Shown here: piece after piece, positions 24,586 to 32,904 of the stretch
How the letters are laid out: each line of letters begins with the position of its first letter
How positions within the stretch are numbered: position 1 is the stretch's first letter
Source of the DNA: Phycisphaerales bacterium Planc_01
Lineage (GTDB): Bacteria > Planctomycetota > Phycisphaerae > Sedimentisphaerales > Anaerobacaceae
Direction: 5' to 3'
Assembly (NCBI GenBank): GCA_001603075.1
Contig: LVBB01000020.1
Coordinates: 24,216-84,757 of the forward strand
Length of the DNA: 60,542 bases
Made by a program: the position numbers and the translations under genes
Notes under the pieces: model-generated
Seen by the model: the letters and a program-made list of their open reading frames with translations, nothing else
Database searches by the model: none
What the model was told of the DNA's origin: nothing

Positions 24586-25956
24586 TTACGGAAGATGATC
24601 GGAACCGTCCGACTCGGACGGAGCCGATTCGTTCGAGGCGCTGTTGTCGGTCGGCGATTCCTGCGACCGGCGGGAAGGCGGGATGGGATAGCTCTTCAAT
24701 GGGGGTGGGCTGTACCGTCGCGGCACCGGCGGATAGACTTCCCGAATCTCGATCGGCGCCGATTGAGAGCCCTCGTCCCTCGCTTCCGTCTCGATTTGGC
24801 CTTCGTCCTGAATCGGCGGCTCGATGGGTGGCAGCCTCAGGTCCGAAGGACTTGGGGATGGTTCCGAAGGACCTGCGGATGGTTCCACGCCTTCAGAGTC
24901 GGCCGCCACCGATGGCGGCGTCTCATGACCGCCGCGGGACCAGGACTGAAGCTCCGACTCGACGATGGCCTCGACCTCGCCGGTAGCGTCCGATTCGGGG
25001 TCGAAAGGAAGCGGCTCGTCGGGATCGCCAAGGAGATCGTCGATCTCTTCGTAGGTCACTCCGGCCTCAGATTCAGCCGGCACCGCTTTGGGTTCCCACT
25101 CGATGCGCGGCTGCTCATCAACAATCGCCTGTGGCGCCGATTCCATCTCGGGCGCGGGCTCCAACTTCGGTTCAACGCCGAGGAAGAACTGCGCGACGCG
25201 CCGGTAGTCCTCGGCGCCGTTGCAGGTCGGGTCGTATTCGAAGATGGTCTTGCCGTAGCTCGGCGCCTCGGCCAGCTTGATATTGCGCCGGATAAACGTG
25301 GGAACCAGCTCGGCGTCGGCCCACGCGCAGGCCGATCCCCGTGCGTTGTCGAGGAACCGCTCGATGTCCGCCCGCACCTCGTTCGGCAACGAGGCTCGCG
25401 TGTCGAACATGCACAGCAGCACGCCGGTGACCTTCAGCTCGCGATTGATCCGCTTGTTGACCAGATCGACCGTTTGGAGCAGTTTGCCGAAACCCTGAAG
25501 CGCCAGGAAGTGAGGCTGAAGCGGGATCAGCACCTCCTGCGACGCCGCCAGGGCGTTGAGCGACAGCAGGCCCAGCGACGGGGCGCAGTCGATCAGGCAG
25601 AAGTCGAACCGATCCTGTGCCGACTGCATCGCCTCGCGGAGGATGATCTCGCGGCCGACCACGCTGACCAGCTCCGTCTCGGCGCCGACGAGATTGATGT
25701 TGGCGCCCATGAGCCAGAGATTCGAGCGGACCATCATCAGGCTCTGCTCGAAGTCGGCCGACTGCGTGAGCACTTCGTATGAGCCGGGCTGGACCGTCTG
25801 GGGCTCGACCCCAAGATGGATCGTCAGGTGCGCCTGCGGGTCGAGATCAATCGCGACAACCCTCTGACCCGAAGCCGCCAGCGCAGCGGCGGTGTTGGCC
25901 GTCGTGGTGGTCTTCCCGACGCCCCCCTTCTGATTTAGGACTGCAATCGTTCTCAA
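24586..25956 (-). CDS. ParA/Soj-family ATPase with a long disordered C-terminal tail
   Basis: 456 residues. The deviant Walker A motif LNQKGGVGKTTTTANTA is at residues ~7-23, then VAIDLDPQAHLT, DFCLIDCAPSLGLLSLNAL and the DTRASLPNEVRADIE segment, so the first ~265 residues are a normal ParA/MinD-type ATPase. The remaining ~190 are acidic and proline/serine-rich with no predictable fold, including short repeats of the GPSEPSPSPSD kind and a basic-aromatic patch (PRRYSPPPLKSYP). No parB is near. The start is TTG (25956): GAGG lies 8 nt upstream and the TTG overlaps the nusB stop (TTGA). Roles in chromosome segregation or positioning of an envelope complex are both possible. Confidence 0.85.
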   Translation of the reverse strand: MRTIAVLNQKGGVGKTTTTANTAAALAASGQRVVAIDLDPQAHLTIHLGVEPQTVQPGSYEVLTQSADFEQSLMMVRSNLWLMGANINLVGAETELVSVVGREIILREAMQSAQDRFDFCLIDCAPSLGLLSLNALAASQEVLIPLQPHFLALQGFGKLLQTVDLVNKRINRELKVTGVLLCMFDTRASLPNEVRADIERFLDNARGSACAWADAELVPTFIRRNIKLAEAPSYGKTIFEYDPTCNGAEDYRRVAQFFLGVEPKLEPAPEMESAPQAIVDEQPRIEWEPKAVPAESEAGVTYEEIDDLLGDPDEPLPFDPESDATGEVEAIVESELQSWSRGGHETPPSVAADSEGVEPSAGPSEPSPSPSDLRLPPIEPPIQDEGQIETEARDEGSQSAPIEIREVYPPVPRRYSPPPLKSYPIPPSRRSQESPTDNSASNESAPSESDGSDHLP

Positions 25957-26408
25957 CCTGTCGACCTCGGCTTGTCTTCCATGCAATGCGGGTTCGTGTT
26001 GAGCTTCTTCAAAATGGCGTCGAGGACGCCGTTGACGAACGGGCCCGATTTCTCCGTGCTGAACCGTTTGGCCAGTTCGATCGCCTCGTTGATGATCACC
26101 TTGGGGGGAATGTCGTCGCAGCACTTCAACTGATAGACCGACAGACGCAGGATGCTCCGGTCCACCGGCGACAAACGCGAGAACTGCCAGCGGATGGTCG
26201 CCTCGACGATCAGCTCGTCACAGACCTCGACGTGCTCCCACGTCCCGCGGGTCCACTCCCAGGCCAGCTTGCGGGTGCGTTCGTCGGGCTCGTTGACGGT
26301 GAAGAACTCACCCATCAGACGCGGGAGCAGATCGGCCCCCTGAACGTCCAACTGGTAGAGCGCCTGAATGGCAAGCTCTCTGGCCCGTGTTCGTTTGTCG
26401 ATATGCAT
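25953..26408 (-). CDS. nusB: Transcription antitermination factor NusB
   Basis: 151 residues. All-helical RNA-binding protein: TRARELAIQALYQLDVQG, YIxxL-like LSPVDRSILRLSVYQL, and IINEAIELAKRFSTEKSGPFVNGVLDAI are the standard NusB signatures. With NusE (S10) it binds boxA of rRNA leaders and helps antitermination. The ATG at 26408 was chosen; TTG at 26432 is in frame but has no ribosome-binding site, whereas AAGGA lies 13 nt before the ATG. ribH lies 40 nt upstream, an arrangement widely conserved. It overlaps parA by 4 nt. Confidence 0.93.
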   Translation of the reverse strand: MHIDKRTRARELAIQALYQLDVQGADLLPRLMGEFFTVNEPDERTRKLAWEWTRGTWEHVEVCDELIVEATIRWQFSRLSPVDRSILRLSVYQLKCCDDIPPKVIINEAIELAKRFSTEKSGPFVNGVLDAILKKLNTNPHCMEDKPRSTG

Positions 26409-26448
26409 CCCGATGCGAGCGTCCTTGCACAAAGTGCCGTTGGCGCGA

Positions 26449-26913
26449 CTAAATCTGCTCCATCACGTGGGCCATCTCCATGGCGGTCATTGCGGCGTTG
26501 GCGCCGGCGTTGCCCATCTTCGTGCCGGCCCTCTCTACCGCCTGTTCGAGCGTCTCACACGTCAGCACGCCGAAGACCGTCGGAACGCCCGTATCGTAGT
26601 TGATCTGCCCGATGCCTCGGACGACCTGCTGGAACACCGCTTCATAGTGGCCGGTCTGGCCCCGAATGACGGCGCCCAGACAGATGACGGCGGCGAACTT
26701 GCCGCTGTCGGCCAGCTTCTTGGCCGCGACGGGAACCTCGCAGGCGCCCGGAACCCAGACCACCGAAATCTGCTCGTCGGCCGCCCCGTGACGCTGGAGA
26801 CAGTCGATCGCCCCGCCGAGCAGCTTCGATGTGATGAACTCGTTGAACCGGCTCACGACGATGCCATACTTGCCTTTGCCCGCGGCGAGTTGGCCTTTGA
26901 TTTCCTGGATCAT
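26449..26913 (-). CDS. ribH: 6,7-dimethyl-8-ribityllumazine synthase
   Basis: 154 residues; the penultimate enzyme of riboflavin synthesis, condensing the aminouracil with dihydroxybutanone phosphate, usually in a 60-mer or smaller ring. [13 protein letters not shown] binds the uracil, [16 protein letters not shown] and [16 protein letters not shown] (with the proton-transfer His) line the active site, and [28 protein letters not shown] is the conserved C-terminal region. The start at 26913 has GGAGAG 8 nt upstream; the longer frame to 27069 is not family sequence. First gene of ribH-nusB-parA with a TATAAT box upstream. Confidence 0.95.
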   Translation of the reverse strand: MIQEIKGQLAAGKGKYGIVVSRFNEFITSKLLGGAIDCLQRHGAADEQISVVWVPGACEVPVAAKKLADSGKFAAVICLGAVIRGQTGHYEAVFQQVVRGIGQINYDTGVPTVFGVLTCETLEQAVERAGTKMGNAGANAAMTAMEMAHVMEQI

Positions 26914-26997
26914 GATCTGGACTCTCCACGCCTTCGGCCGGTCGAGCCGACCGATTCTGCAAAACGGACCCGTTCCGCCTTGTCGTTCAATCGCTTC

Positions 26998-27003
26998 ATT
27001 ATA
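26998..27003 (-). promoter_or_regulatory. Consensus -10 box (TATAAT) upstream of ribH-nusB-parA
   Basis: A perfect TATAAT on the minus strand, 85 nt ahead of the ribH start. No good -35 hexamer lies 16-18 nt further up (TGGAAA at 17 nt), so the promoter may depend on an activator or on upstream A/T-rich sequence (GGTTTTTGTGGAAA). The leader is too short and lacks motifs for an FMN riboswitch. Confidence 0.4.
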
Positions 27004-27203
27004 GGGCGCCCGCCGTCGCGTTTCCACAAAAACCGCGCGGCATCTCCCCTTTGCCACTGGAAGATTCACAAGACCTTGCCCACAAGAGCTTTACACGAGG
27101 GGCGATTTGGCCCGGCGCCGCTTGGCGATGGCGCAAAGCGATGGCGGCACCGTCGATCCGATGCCGCCCGATAAGAACCGCTTTGCCGTTGCTGCTACGT
27201 CGA

Positions 27204-27599
27204 TCAACTGCCGGTGATCTGAATGCGTTTGGGCTTGGCCTCTTCGGGCTTGTTGATGCGGACGGTCAGTACGCCGGCGTTCATCTCGGCGCTGATGTGG
27301 CCGGCATCGACGTCGTTGGGCAGCGTGAACTCGCGCCGATAGTCGCCGATCCGCGTCTCGCGGTAGGCGGGCGTTCCGGATTCTTCCGGCTCGACCTTGC
27401 CGGTGACGGTCAGCGTGCCCTTGTCCACGGTGATGTCGGCGTTGTCCTTCTTGACGCCCGGCATGTCGTACCGCAGGACCAAACCGTCCGGCGTCTCACT
27501 GATATCCACCGGGGGCACAAAACATTGCTGCGTCTGCTCTTCTCGTCGCGTCACAGCCGCCTGCTGCGGCCGGGTGATCTCCTGCTGATTCGGTGCCAT
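27204..27599 (-). CDS. Hsp20 family small heat-shock protein
   Basis: 131 residues, an ATP-independent chaperone. After a 30-residue polar N-terminus rich in Gln comes the alpha-crystallin domain: VDISETPDGLVLRYDMPGVKKD, DITVDKGTLTVTGK, YRREFTLPNDVDAGHISAEMNAGVLTVRI. A C-terminal I-x-I-type anchor is seen as RIQITGS. It is the second of two neighbouring Hsp20 genes, 56 nt downstream of the first, presumably in one transcript and co-assembling. The N-terminal arm differs fully from that of its neighbour, suggesting different client or oligomer behaviour. Confidence 0.93.
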   Translation of the reverse strand: MAPNQQEITRPQQAAVTRREEQTQQCFVPPVDISETPDGLVLRYDMPGVKKDNADITVDKGTLTVTGKVEPEESGTPAYRETRIGDYRREFTLPNDVDAGHISAEMNAGVLTVRINKPEEAKPKRIQITGS

Positions 27600-27655
27600 G
27601 GCTCTGAACCTCCCATCAAACGATAACGCTTCTGTCGTCGCCGTTGGGCTGTGTC

Positions 27656-28090
27656 TTACGATGCAATCTTGATCTTCTTGGCCTTCGCCTCTTCGGCCTT
27701 CTCCATGTACACGCGCAGCACGCCGTCGCGGTACTCGGCCTTGACCGAGTTCGTGTCGACCGGCGCAGGCAATGTCACGGTACGCGTGAATGCCCCCATC
27801 GGCCGCTCGCGGCGGTAGTAGCGCTCCTGCTCGGACTCCTCGACCTTGCGCTCGCCCTTGACCGTCAGCGAGTCGCCCAGCACGGTCAGCTCGAAGTCGT
27901 CGCTCTTCATCCCCGGCGCCTCGGCGGTCATCACGAGCGCCTGGCCCTGGTCGTACACGTTGATCGCCGGGAAGGTGCCGCGCGGCACGCTCCGAAGACT
28001 CAACGGACGACCCACCGCATTGAGGATGCGATCCATCTCTTCCAGCGTCTTGCCCACGTCAAAAAATGGTGACCAGTTTTCGAACCACAT
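27656..28090 (-). CDS. Hsp20 family small heat-shock protein
   Basis: 144 residues. N-terminus MWFENWSPFFDVGKTLEEMDRIL is aromatic and amphipathic, as in type A Hsp20 proteins. The alpha-crystallin domain follows: FPAINVYDQGQALVMTAEAPGMKSDD, ELTVLGDSLTVKGERK, FTRTVTLPAPVDTNSVKAEYRDGVLRVYMEKAEEAKAKKIKI. The start at 28090 has GGAGG 8 nt upstream; the frame continues to 28126 without support. First gene of a two-Hsp20 operon. No CIRCE element was seen upstream. Confidence 0.93.
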   Translation of the reverse strand: MWFENWSPFFDVGKTLEEMDRILNAVGRPLSLRSVPRGTFPAINVYDQGQALVMTAEAPGMKSDDFELTVLGDSLTVKGERKVEESEQERYYRRERPMGAFTRTVTLPAPVDTNSVKAEYRDGVLRVYMEKAEEAKAKKIKIAS

Positions 28091-28731
28091 CGTCAGTACC
28101 TCCAATGATCTCGACCACACTTCCACACGGCGGCATCCATGCCTTCATGCCTTTTCCACTCTACAATCCACCACTGCAAACTCCGTGCCAGAACACGCAG
28201 ATATCCCTCAAGTGCTTTCCGAACAAGCCTTTAGAATCAGCAACCCTCCGCACGGTTGCCCGCCCAACCCTGCCATTCTTGCAGAAATCCACGCGTCCGC
28301 TCGCCAGTTGTGCAGGCTTTCTGCGCGACCCCAATTGGCCTTGTCACCCCGAGCGCCGTCGAGGGGTCTGGCCAAGAGCGGTGCGTACCTGGCATTCGCG
28401 GCCAGATTCCTCGACGGCGCTCGGAATGACATCCTGACGGTTGTTGGCACGCTTGGGGCAGCGTCTGGCCGGGGTGGGGTTATGAGACGGTCGGGACGGG
28501 GGCAGGGGCAGCAGCAGGCGGCGAGGGCGAAACTGCCGACGACGGAGCGAGGGAACTTCCGGTAAGATCAATCATCGCAGGGGCATACACACGTGTATGG
28601 ACGGGCGAGGCAGACCGGCGAAAAGCATTGCCGTAGCGGGGCGAAATGCGTTAAGCGCGCTGGCGTCGATGGGCGATAGAGGCGGGTGTGATCATGATGT
28701 ACCCCTGGAACGCTGGAGGCATGCAACGACG
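28091..28731. other. 641-nt intergenic region between divergent hsp20 and TPR genes
   Basis: No gene is supported here. It contains the large inverted repeat at 28343-28430 and, nearer the TPR gene, the operator-like palindrome CATACAC-ac-GTGTATG (28584-28599). No convincing promoter with both hexamers was found on either strand. Confidence 0.6.
28343..28430. repeat. Large imperfect inverted repeat, dispersed-palindrome type
   Basis: Arms 28343-28373 and 28400-28430 (31 nt each) match at 27 positions; the core CCGAGCGCCGTCGAGG and its complement are exact. The 26-nt loop is AT-poorer than expected for a terminator, and no T-run follows. Translated fragments such as HPERRRG and IPSAVEES are the spurious peptides produced by a palindromic repeat widely scattered in unrelated bacteria. 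Confidence 0.65.
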
Positions 28732-30105
28732 ATGTTGTTCGACGACATGGAGTTTGGGACCTACGATCGCGCCGAGCGCAACGCCCGCAAGGCCTATGAG
28801 CTGTACGAAGACGGCTGCATGACCCAGGCCCTCGTGGAGCTGGACCTGGCCCTGGAGATCAATCCGGCCAACAGCGCCTGGCACTTCAACAAGGGTCTGA
28901 CGCTCGATTCGATCAACCGGTTCAGCGAGGCGATCGCCGAATACGAGGCGGCGCTGGAGCTGAGTCCGGGCGACCTGGAGATCCTCAACTCGCTGGCCGT
29001 CGACTACACTCGCACCGGCCAATACGACCGGGCGATCGCCACGTTCGAATACATCCAGTCGCTCGATTCGCACTTCGAGCCGAGCTACTGCAACCGGATC
29101 ATCACCTACACCGAGATGAGCCTGCACGATCTGGCCGAGCAGATGTTCTATCTGGCACAGCAGATCGAGCCCGACTGCGCCTTGTGCTATTACAACATCG
29201 GCAACAGCCTCTTCGCTCGCGGCCAGTACAAGCGGGCCATTCAGTGCTGGCTCCGGACCGCCGAACTCGAACCGAGCCACCCCCAGATCCACTATCGTAT
29301 CGCCCAGGCCTACTGGTCGCACGGCGATCCGGTCCAGGCGCGGGAGCATTTCCTGTTGGAGCTGCGCGCCAATCCGGGTGACGTCGAGGTCATCATGGAC
29401 TTCGCGCTGTTCCTCCTGGACCTCGGTGACATCGACTCGTCGCGGGAGAAGTTCCATCGCATCCTCGAACTGAATCCCGACTTCGCCCCGGCGATGTTCT
29501 ACCTGGGCGAGATCGCGTTCGACCAGGGCGACCTGATCCGCGCCGAGCGTCTGTTCCAGCAGGCCCTCGACCGCGATCCCGGCCTGCCGGGCCCGCACTA
29601 TCGAATGGCCCAATGCGCGCTGGCCAACAGCCGGCCCGAAGAGGCCCGCACCTGCCTGCTGGCTGAGCTGGAACTCGACATCGAGGAGGCGGGCACGCTG
29701 ATCTCGATGGGCTCGATGTTCCTGAACCTCGGCGACAACGACAACGCCATCGGCTGCCTGCTGCGCGCCACCAACCTCGACATGACCAATCCCGACGCCC
29801 ACTACTATCTCGGCGTCGGCGCCGCCAACAAGGGGCACCTGAACGATGCGGCGCAGTTCTTCGCGCACGCCCTCGACCTCGACCCGGAACACCTCGGCGC
29901 GCTGCGCGATTCGGCGTTCACATACGTCGCCGCCGGTCGGATGGACAAAGCAGCCGAACGCGTCAAGCGGGCTCGCGCGCTGCTGCCGAAGGATTGTCAG
30001 CTTCGCACGCTCGATTACAGTCTCCGCGCGCTCCGCCTGACCCGCCGCATCACCGACGCATTCCGAAGGCTCGACCCCCGCCGGCTCGTCAAACGCAGCC
30101 GCTGA
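28732..30105 (+). CDS. Tetratricopeptide repeat protein (about eleven repeats)
   Basis: 457 residues, almost all TPR motifs: AYELYEDGCMTQALVELDLALEIN, FSEAIAEYEAALELSPGD, YDRAIATFEYIQSLD and so on to MDKAAERVKRARALLPKD near residue 425. There is no signal peptide or membrane helix, so it is likely a cytoplasmic scaffold. The basic tail (LRLTRRITDAFRRLDPRRLVKRSR, the last ~25 residues) could bind nucleic acid or membrane. The ATG at 28732 was chosen because the repeat array begins directly after it and GGAGG lies 12 nt upstream; the open frame extends to 28597 with low-complexity sequence. It converges on another TPR gene. Confidence 0.8.
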   Translation: MLFDDMEFGTYDRAERNARKAYELYEDGCMTQALVELDLALEINPANSAWHFNKGLTLDSINRFSEAIAEYEAALELSPGDLEILNSLAVDYTRTGQYDRAIATFEYIQSLDSHFEPSYCNRIITYTEMSLHDLAEQMFYLAQQIEPDCALCYYNIGNSLFARGQYKRAIQCWLRTAELEPSHPQIHYRIAQAYWSHGDPVQAREHFLLELRANPGDVEVIMDFALFLLDLGDIDSSREKFHRILELNPDFAPAMFYLGEIAFDQGDLIRAERLFQQALDRDPGLPGPHYRMAQCALANSRPEEARTCLLAELELDIEEAGTLISMGSMFLNLGDNDNAIGCLLRATNLDMTNPDAHYYLGVGAANKGHLNDAAQFFAHALDLDPEHLGALRDSAFTYVAAGRMDKAAERVKRARALLPKDCQLRTLDYSLRALRLTRRITDAFRRLDPRRLVKRSR

Positions 30106-30172
30106 GCCGTGTCCGACCACGGACCCTGGCATCGGGCTGCCGCATGAAATACAACACAGACGCCTCGATCGA

Positions 30173-31969
30173 TCAGAGGCCCGATCCCCCTCTGACCTGA
30201 CTACCAAGGGCGGATCGGAACAGATCGATGGGCATCGAGGCGGGCAAGAGCTTCTGTGCGGCGTCGATGGCCACCTTCGCTTCCTGCGGACGGTCCATCT
30301 GATAGTAGATATACGCCATCAGGAATTGGATCTGCGGACCGCCGTCGGCCTCGATGCGCCGGTCGAGTTCGTTGAAGTGGGCGATGAACGCATCGGGACC
30401 GCCCACGACCTGGGTCAAGTCCGTCCTTTGCAGCACGGCGGGCAGATCCAGCTCAACGGCCTTGGCGACGGACAGGGCGCTGTCGAGATACTCCCCGGCC
30501 GCCAGAAGGGCATGGCCCTTGCCGAGATACCCGCGTGCATCGTGCGGGCGGTAGGCCGTGGCCAGGGTAAAGGCCTCGCAGGCACGAGGGTAATCGCGCC
30601 GCTGCATGAGCCGATACCCCTCTTGAAAGTGGCGATCGAACAGCTTCGCGGCAGGCGAGTCGTCGTTCGCGGACACCGCTGGCGCCGTGACACGGCCCTG
30701 TGTCGGCGTCGGGGCGGCCTGCGATGGCGATGCGGCACGGACTGGATCCAGGACGCGGTCGACGTTTGGCGGGTCTTCGCGACGGAACGCCTGAGTCGGG
30801 GTAGAGGTCGCCGGACGGGTCAGAAGAGCGCTCGCTCCGTCGAAGGCACGGGCAGTCTCATTGACGCGCTCCACGGCGGGCAGTTCGTTGAGGCTGCGGG
30901 TCGCGCCCACTCCGGCCGCCTGGCGCGTTCGCGGCGTAACGAGGGCGTCGATGGACAAGGGCGCACCGGCGGGCGTTTGCGCGTCGTCCTGCTCTTCGTA
31001 GAGCCGCAGTCGCGGCTGTGCGCCCGGCGCCTCAAACGAGACCGCAGCATCACTGTCGGCCGGCATCGCATCGCCTGGTTGCCGCGTCGAGTCGGTCAAT
31101 CCCATCGTGGCCGACAGCAGCCGGGCTGTCTCCTGCAGGAGTTCATCGCGCTGTGCGGTCTCGGAGACGCGGCCCGGCTGGCCGATCTGCGTCTGGGAGT
31201 ATGGTAAGACCGGCTGTTGCGGCGTGGAAGACCCGGAAGGCTCGTCGCCGGCCGCAAGACCGCGCTCCAACTGAGCCAGTTCGGCCTTGACGCGGGCCAG
31301 CCGTTCCTGCAATTGCGCCATCTGCCGATCGTAATCTCCTCTCGTCGCCGGTCCATCGGAGGACGACGAGCTCTGCCACCCCATGGCGAGATCGCCGGCC
31401 GGCAGGGACGATGACGACGCAACGCTGTCGGACGGCAGCTTCAGATCCGATCCCAGCGTATATTGCGACGGCGAGAGTCCCTCGGTGTATGTCGTTCCCA
31501 TGCCGCGACCGAGGGCGCCGCCTGTCGCGGTCGCCACGGTGCCGGTCTGCGAATAGAACGGACTGGATGCACCCGCCGGGTCACCGGAGGTCGCCGACGG
31601 CGCCGTGCGACGCAGGAATGGGTCGAGCGAAGTCGAGCCGAGCGGCGCGTCAACGCTCGTCAGCGGACGGTAGGGAACGGAGCCCTGGAAGTGTTTGCCC
31701 CCGGCGACATTGCCCGTCACAATCAGCGCGCTGCTGTTGTCGATGGGATTGGGCGTGGCGACCGTGCCGTTCTCGTACGTGCTCAGCGGGGTCGTCGCCG
31801 AGCGGGCCGCACCCGGGGCCGAGGGAACGCCGTAGCCCCCGGAGCGAGTGCCCGACGAGAACGACGTCACCGCGCAGACGACCACCAGCGTCGCGACCCA
31901 GGCGATGATCTTGCGACGGCGCAGCCGCCGTTCGGCCTCTGTCTGTCCTGTCGATGGAGTAGCTCTCAT
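30173..31969 (-). CDS. Membrane-anchored protein with disordered linker and C-terminal TPR domain
   Basis: 598 residues. A basic start (RRLRRRKI) is followed by one transmembrane helix (IIAWVATLVVVCAVTSF, about 20-40), placing the rest outside the cytoplasm. Residues ~45-440 are Ser/Thr/Pro/Gly-rich with low complexity; a short coiled coil (QMAQLQERLARVKAELAQLE, about 215-235) lies within. The C-terminal ~150 residues hold TPRs: LFDRHFQEGYRLMQRRDYPRACEAFTLATAYRPHD and GKGHALLAAGEYLDSALSVAKAVEL. No enzyme motif is seen. The second of two adjacent ATGs (31969, 31972) is better spaced from GAGG. It is convergent with the other TPR gene and lies downstream of dxs-nadK. Confidence 0.7.
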   Translation of the reverse strand: MRATPSTGQTEAERRLRRRKIIAWVATLVVVCAVTSFSSGTRSGGYGVPSAPGAARSATTPLSTYENGTVATPNPIDNSSALIVTGNVAGGKHFQGSVPYRPLTSVDAPLGSTSLDPFLRRTAPSATSGDPAGASSPFYSQTGTVATATGGALGRGMGTTYTEGLSPSQYTLGSDLKLPSDSVASSSSLPAGDLAMGWQSSSSSDGPATRGDYDRQMAQLQERLARVKAELAQLERGLAAGDEPSGSSTPQQPVLPYSQTQIGQPGRVSETAQRDELLQETARLLSATMGLTDSTRQPGDAMPADSDAAVSFEAPGAQPRLRLYEEQDDAQTPAGAPLSIDALVTPRTRQAAGVGATRSLNELPAVERVNETARAFDGASALLTRPATSTPTQAFRREDPPNVDRVLDPVRAASPSQAAPTPTQGRVTAPAVSANDDSPAAKLFDRHFQEGYRLMQRRDYPRACEAFTLATAYRPHDARGYLGKGHALLAAGEYLDSALSVAKAVELDLPAVLQRTDLTQVVGGPDAFIAHFNELDRRIEADGGPQIQFLMAYIYYQMDRPQEAKVAIDAAQKLLPASMPIDLFRSALGSQVRGGSGL

Positions 31970-32031
31970 CATGTCACCTCGAGATTGAGAGCAGGCATGG
32001 CATGGGGCGGATGCGACCGTCGCGCCGTCCG

Positions 32032-32904
32032 TCAGGGTCTCTGATACTTGGGCCGCTCGGCCCAGCCCAGCTTCGAGGCCAGCGTCTGCCACGGGGTCCG
32101 CAACGGGTTGTTCACCACGAGGAAGCTGCTCGCTTCCCGGGCGACCCGCACGACGTCGGCGGTCGTCAGGGTTCGGGAGACCTGGCCGTCGATCGAGACG
32201 GTCGTGCCTTCGTTGATCCGGGTGCAGCAGACTTCGACCCGGCTGCGGGCGTCGATCACGATCGGACGAAAGCTCAGCGAATGGGGGCAGATGGGCGTGA
32301 TGACCATCGCCTCCATCGAAGCCGCCAGGATCGGTCCGCCGGCCGAGAGGTTATAGGCCGTCGAGCCGGTCGGCGTCGAGACGATCAGGCCGTCACTGAC
32401 GCACGTGGCCACGGGCTGGCCGTCCACAGCGATCTCCAGCTCGATCATCCGAAAGGGCGGGCCGGCCGTGATGAACACCTCGTTGACCGCCGGCGAGCGG
32501 AACTTTTCCCGACCACCCTGGGCGGTCTCCGTGACCCAACAGCCCAGCAGCATCCGTCGCTCGATGGGCGCCTTGCCTGCAACAACATTGTCAAAGAATT
32601 CCTTCAGCTCATTGACGCTGAATTCGGCAAGGTAGCCGAGCTTCCCGAGGTTGACCCCGATCACCGGCACGTGGGCCTGACTGAGGTCCCTGGCCGCCGA
32701 GATGATGCTGCCGTCGCCGCCGAAGACAACAGCGAAATCGCTTTCGTGCAGGACGTCGGCCGTGCACTTCTCGATGTAACAACTGGCGACGATTTCGGCC
32801 TTGCCCCGGAGGAACCGGGTGAAATCCTCGATGGCCTCGGCGACCGGCCCCTTGGCGGGGTCGCCGAAGATGACCAGTTTCGGCAGGGTCGTTCGCTGAC
32901 TCAT
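32032..32904 (-). CDS. nadK: NAD kinase
   Basis: 290 residues; phosphorylates NAD to NADP in the cytoplasm. The catalytic GGDGS motif (about 61-65) is in FAVVFGGDGSIISAA, NLGKLGYL is at about 85, the NE/D pair is in SPAVNEVFITAG, and DGLIVSTPTGSTAYNLSAGGPI (about 170) is the NAD-binding signature. The C-terminal beta region (SLSFRPIVI, VSIDGQ) is standard. The ATG overlaps the dxs stop by four bases (ATGA), so the two are co-translated. NADPH supply for the isoprenoid pathway started by Dxs would be a sensible link, though the pairing may be chance. Confidence 0.95.
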   Translation of the reverse strand: MSQRTTLPKLVIFGDPAKGPVAEAIEDFTRFLRGKAEIVASCYIEKCTADVLHESDFAVVFGGDGSIISAARDLSQAHVPVIGVNLGKLGYLAEFSVNELKEFFDNVVAGKAPIERRMLLGCWVTETAQGGREKFRSPAVNEVFITAGPPFRMIELEIAVDGQPVATCVSDGLIVSTPTGSTAYNLSAGGPILAASMEAMVITPICPHSLSFRPIVIDARSRVEVCCTRINEGTTVSIDGQVSRTLTTADVVRVAREASSFLVVNNPLRTPWQTLASKLGWAERPKYQRP

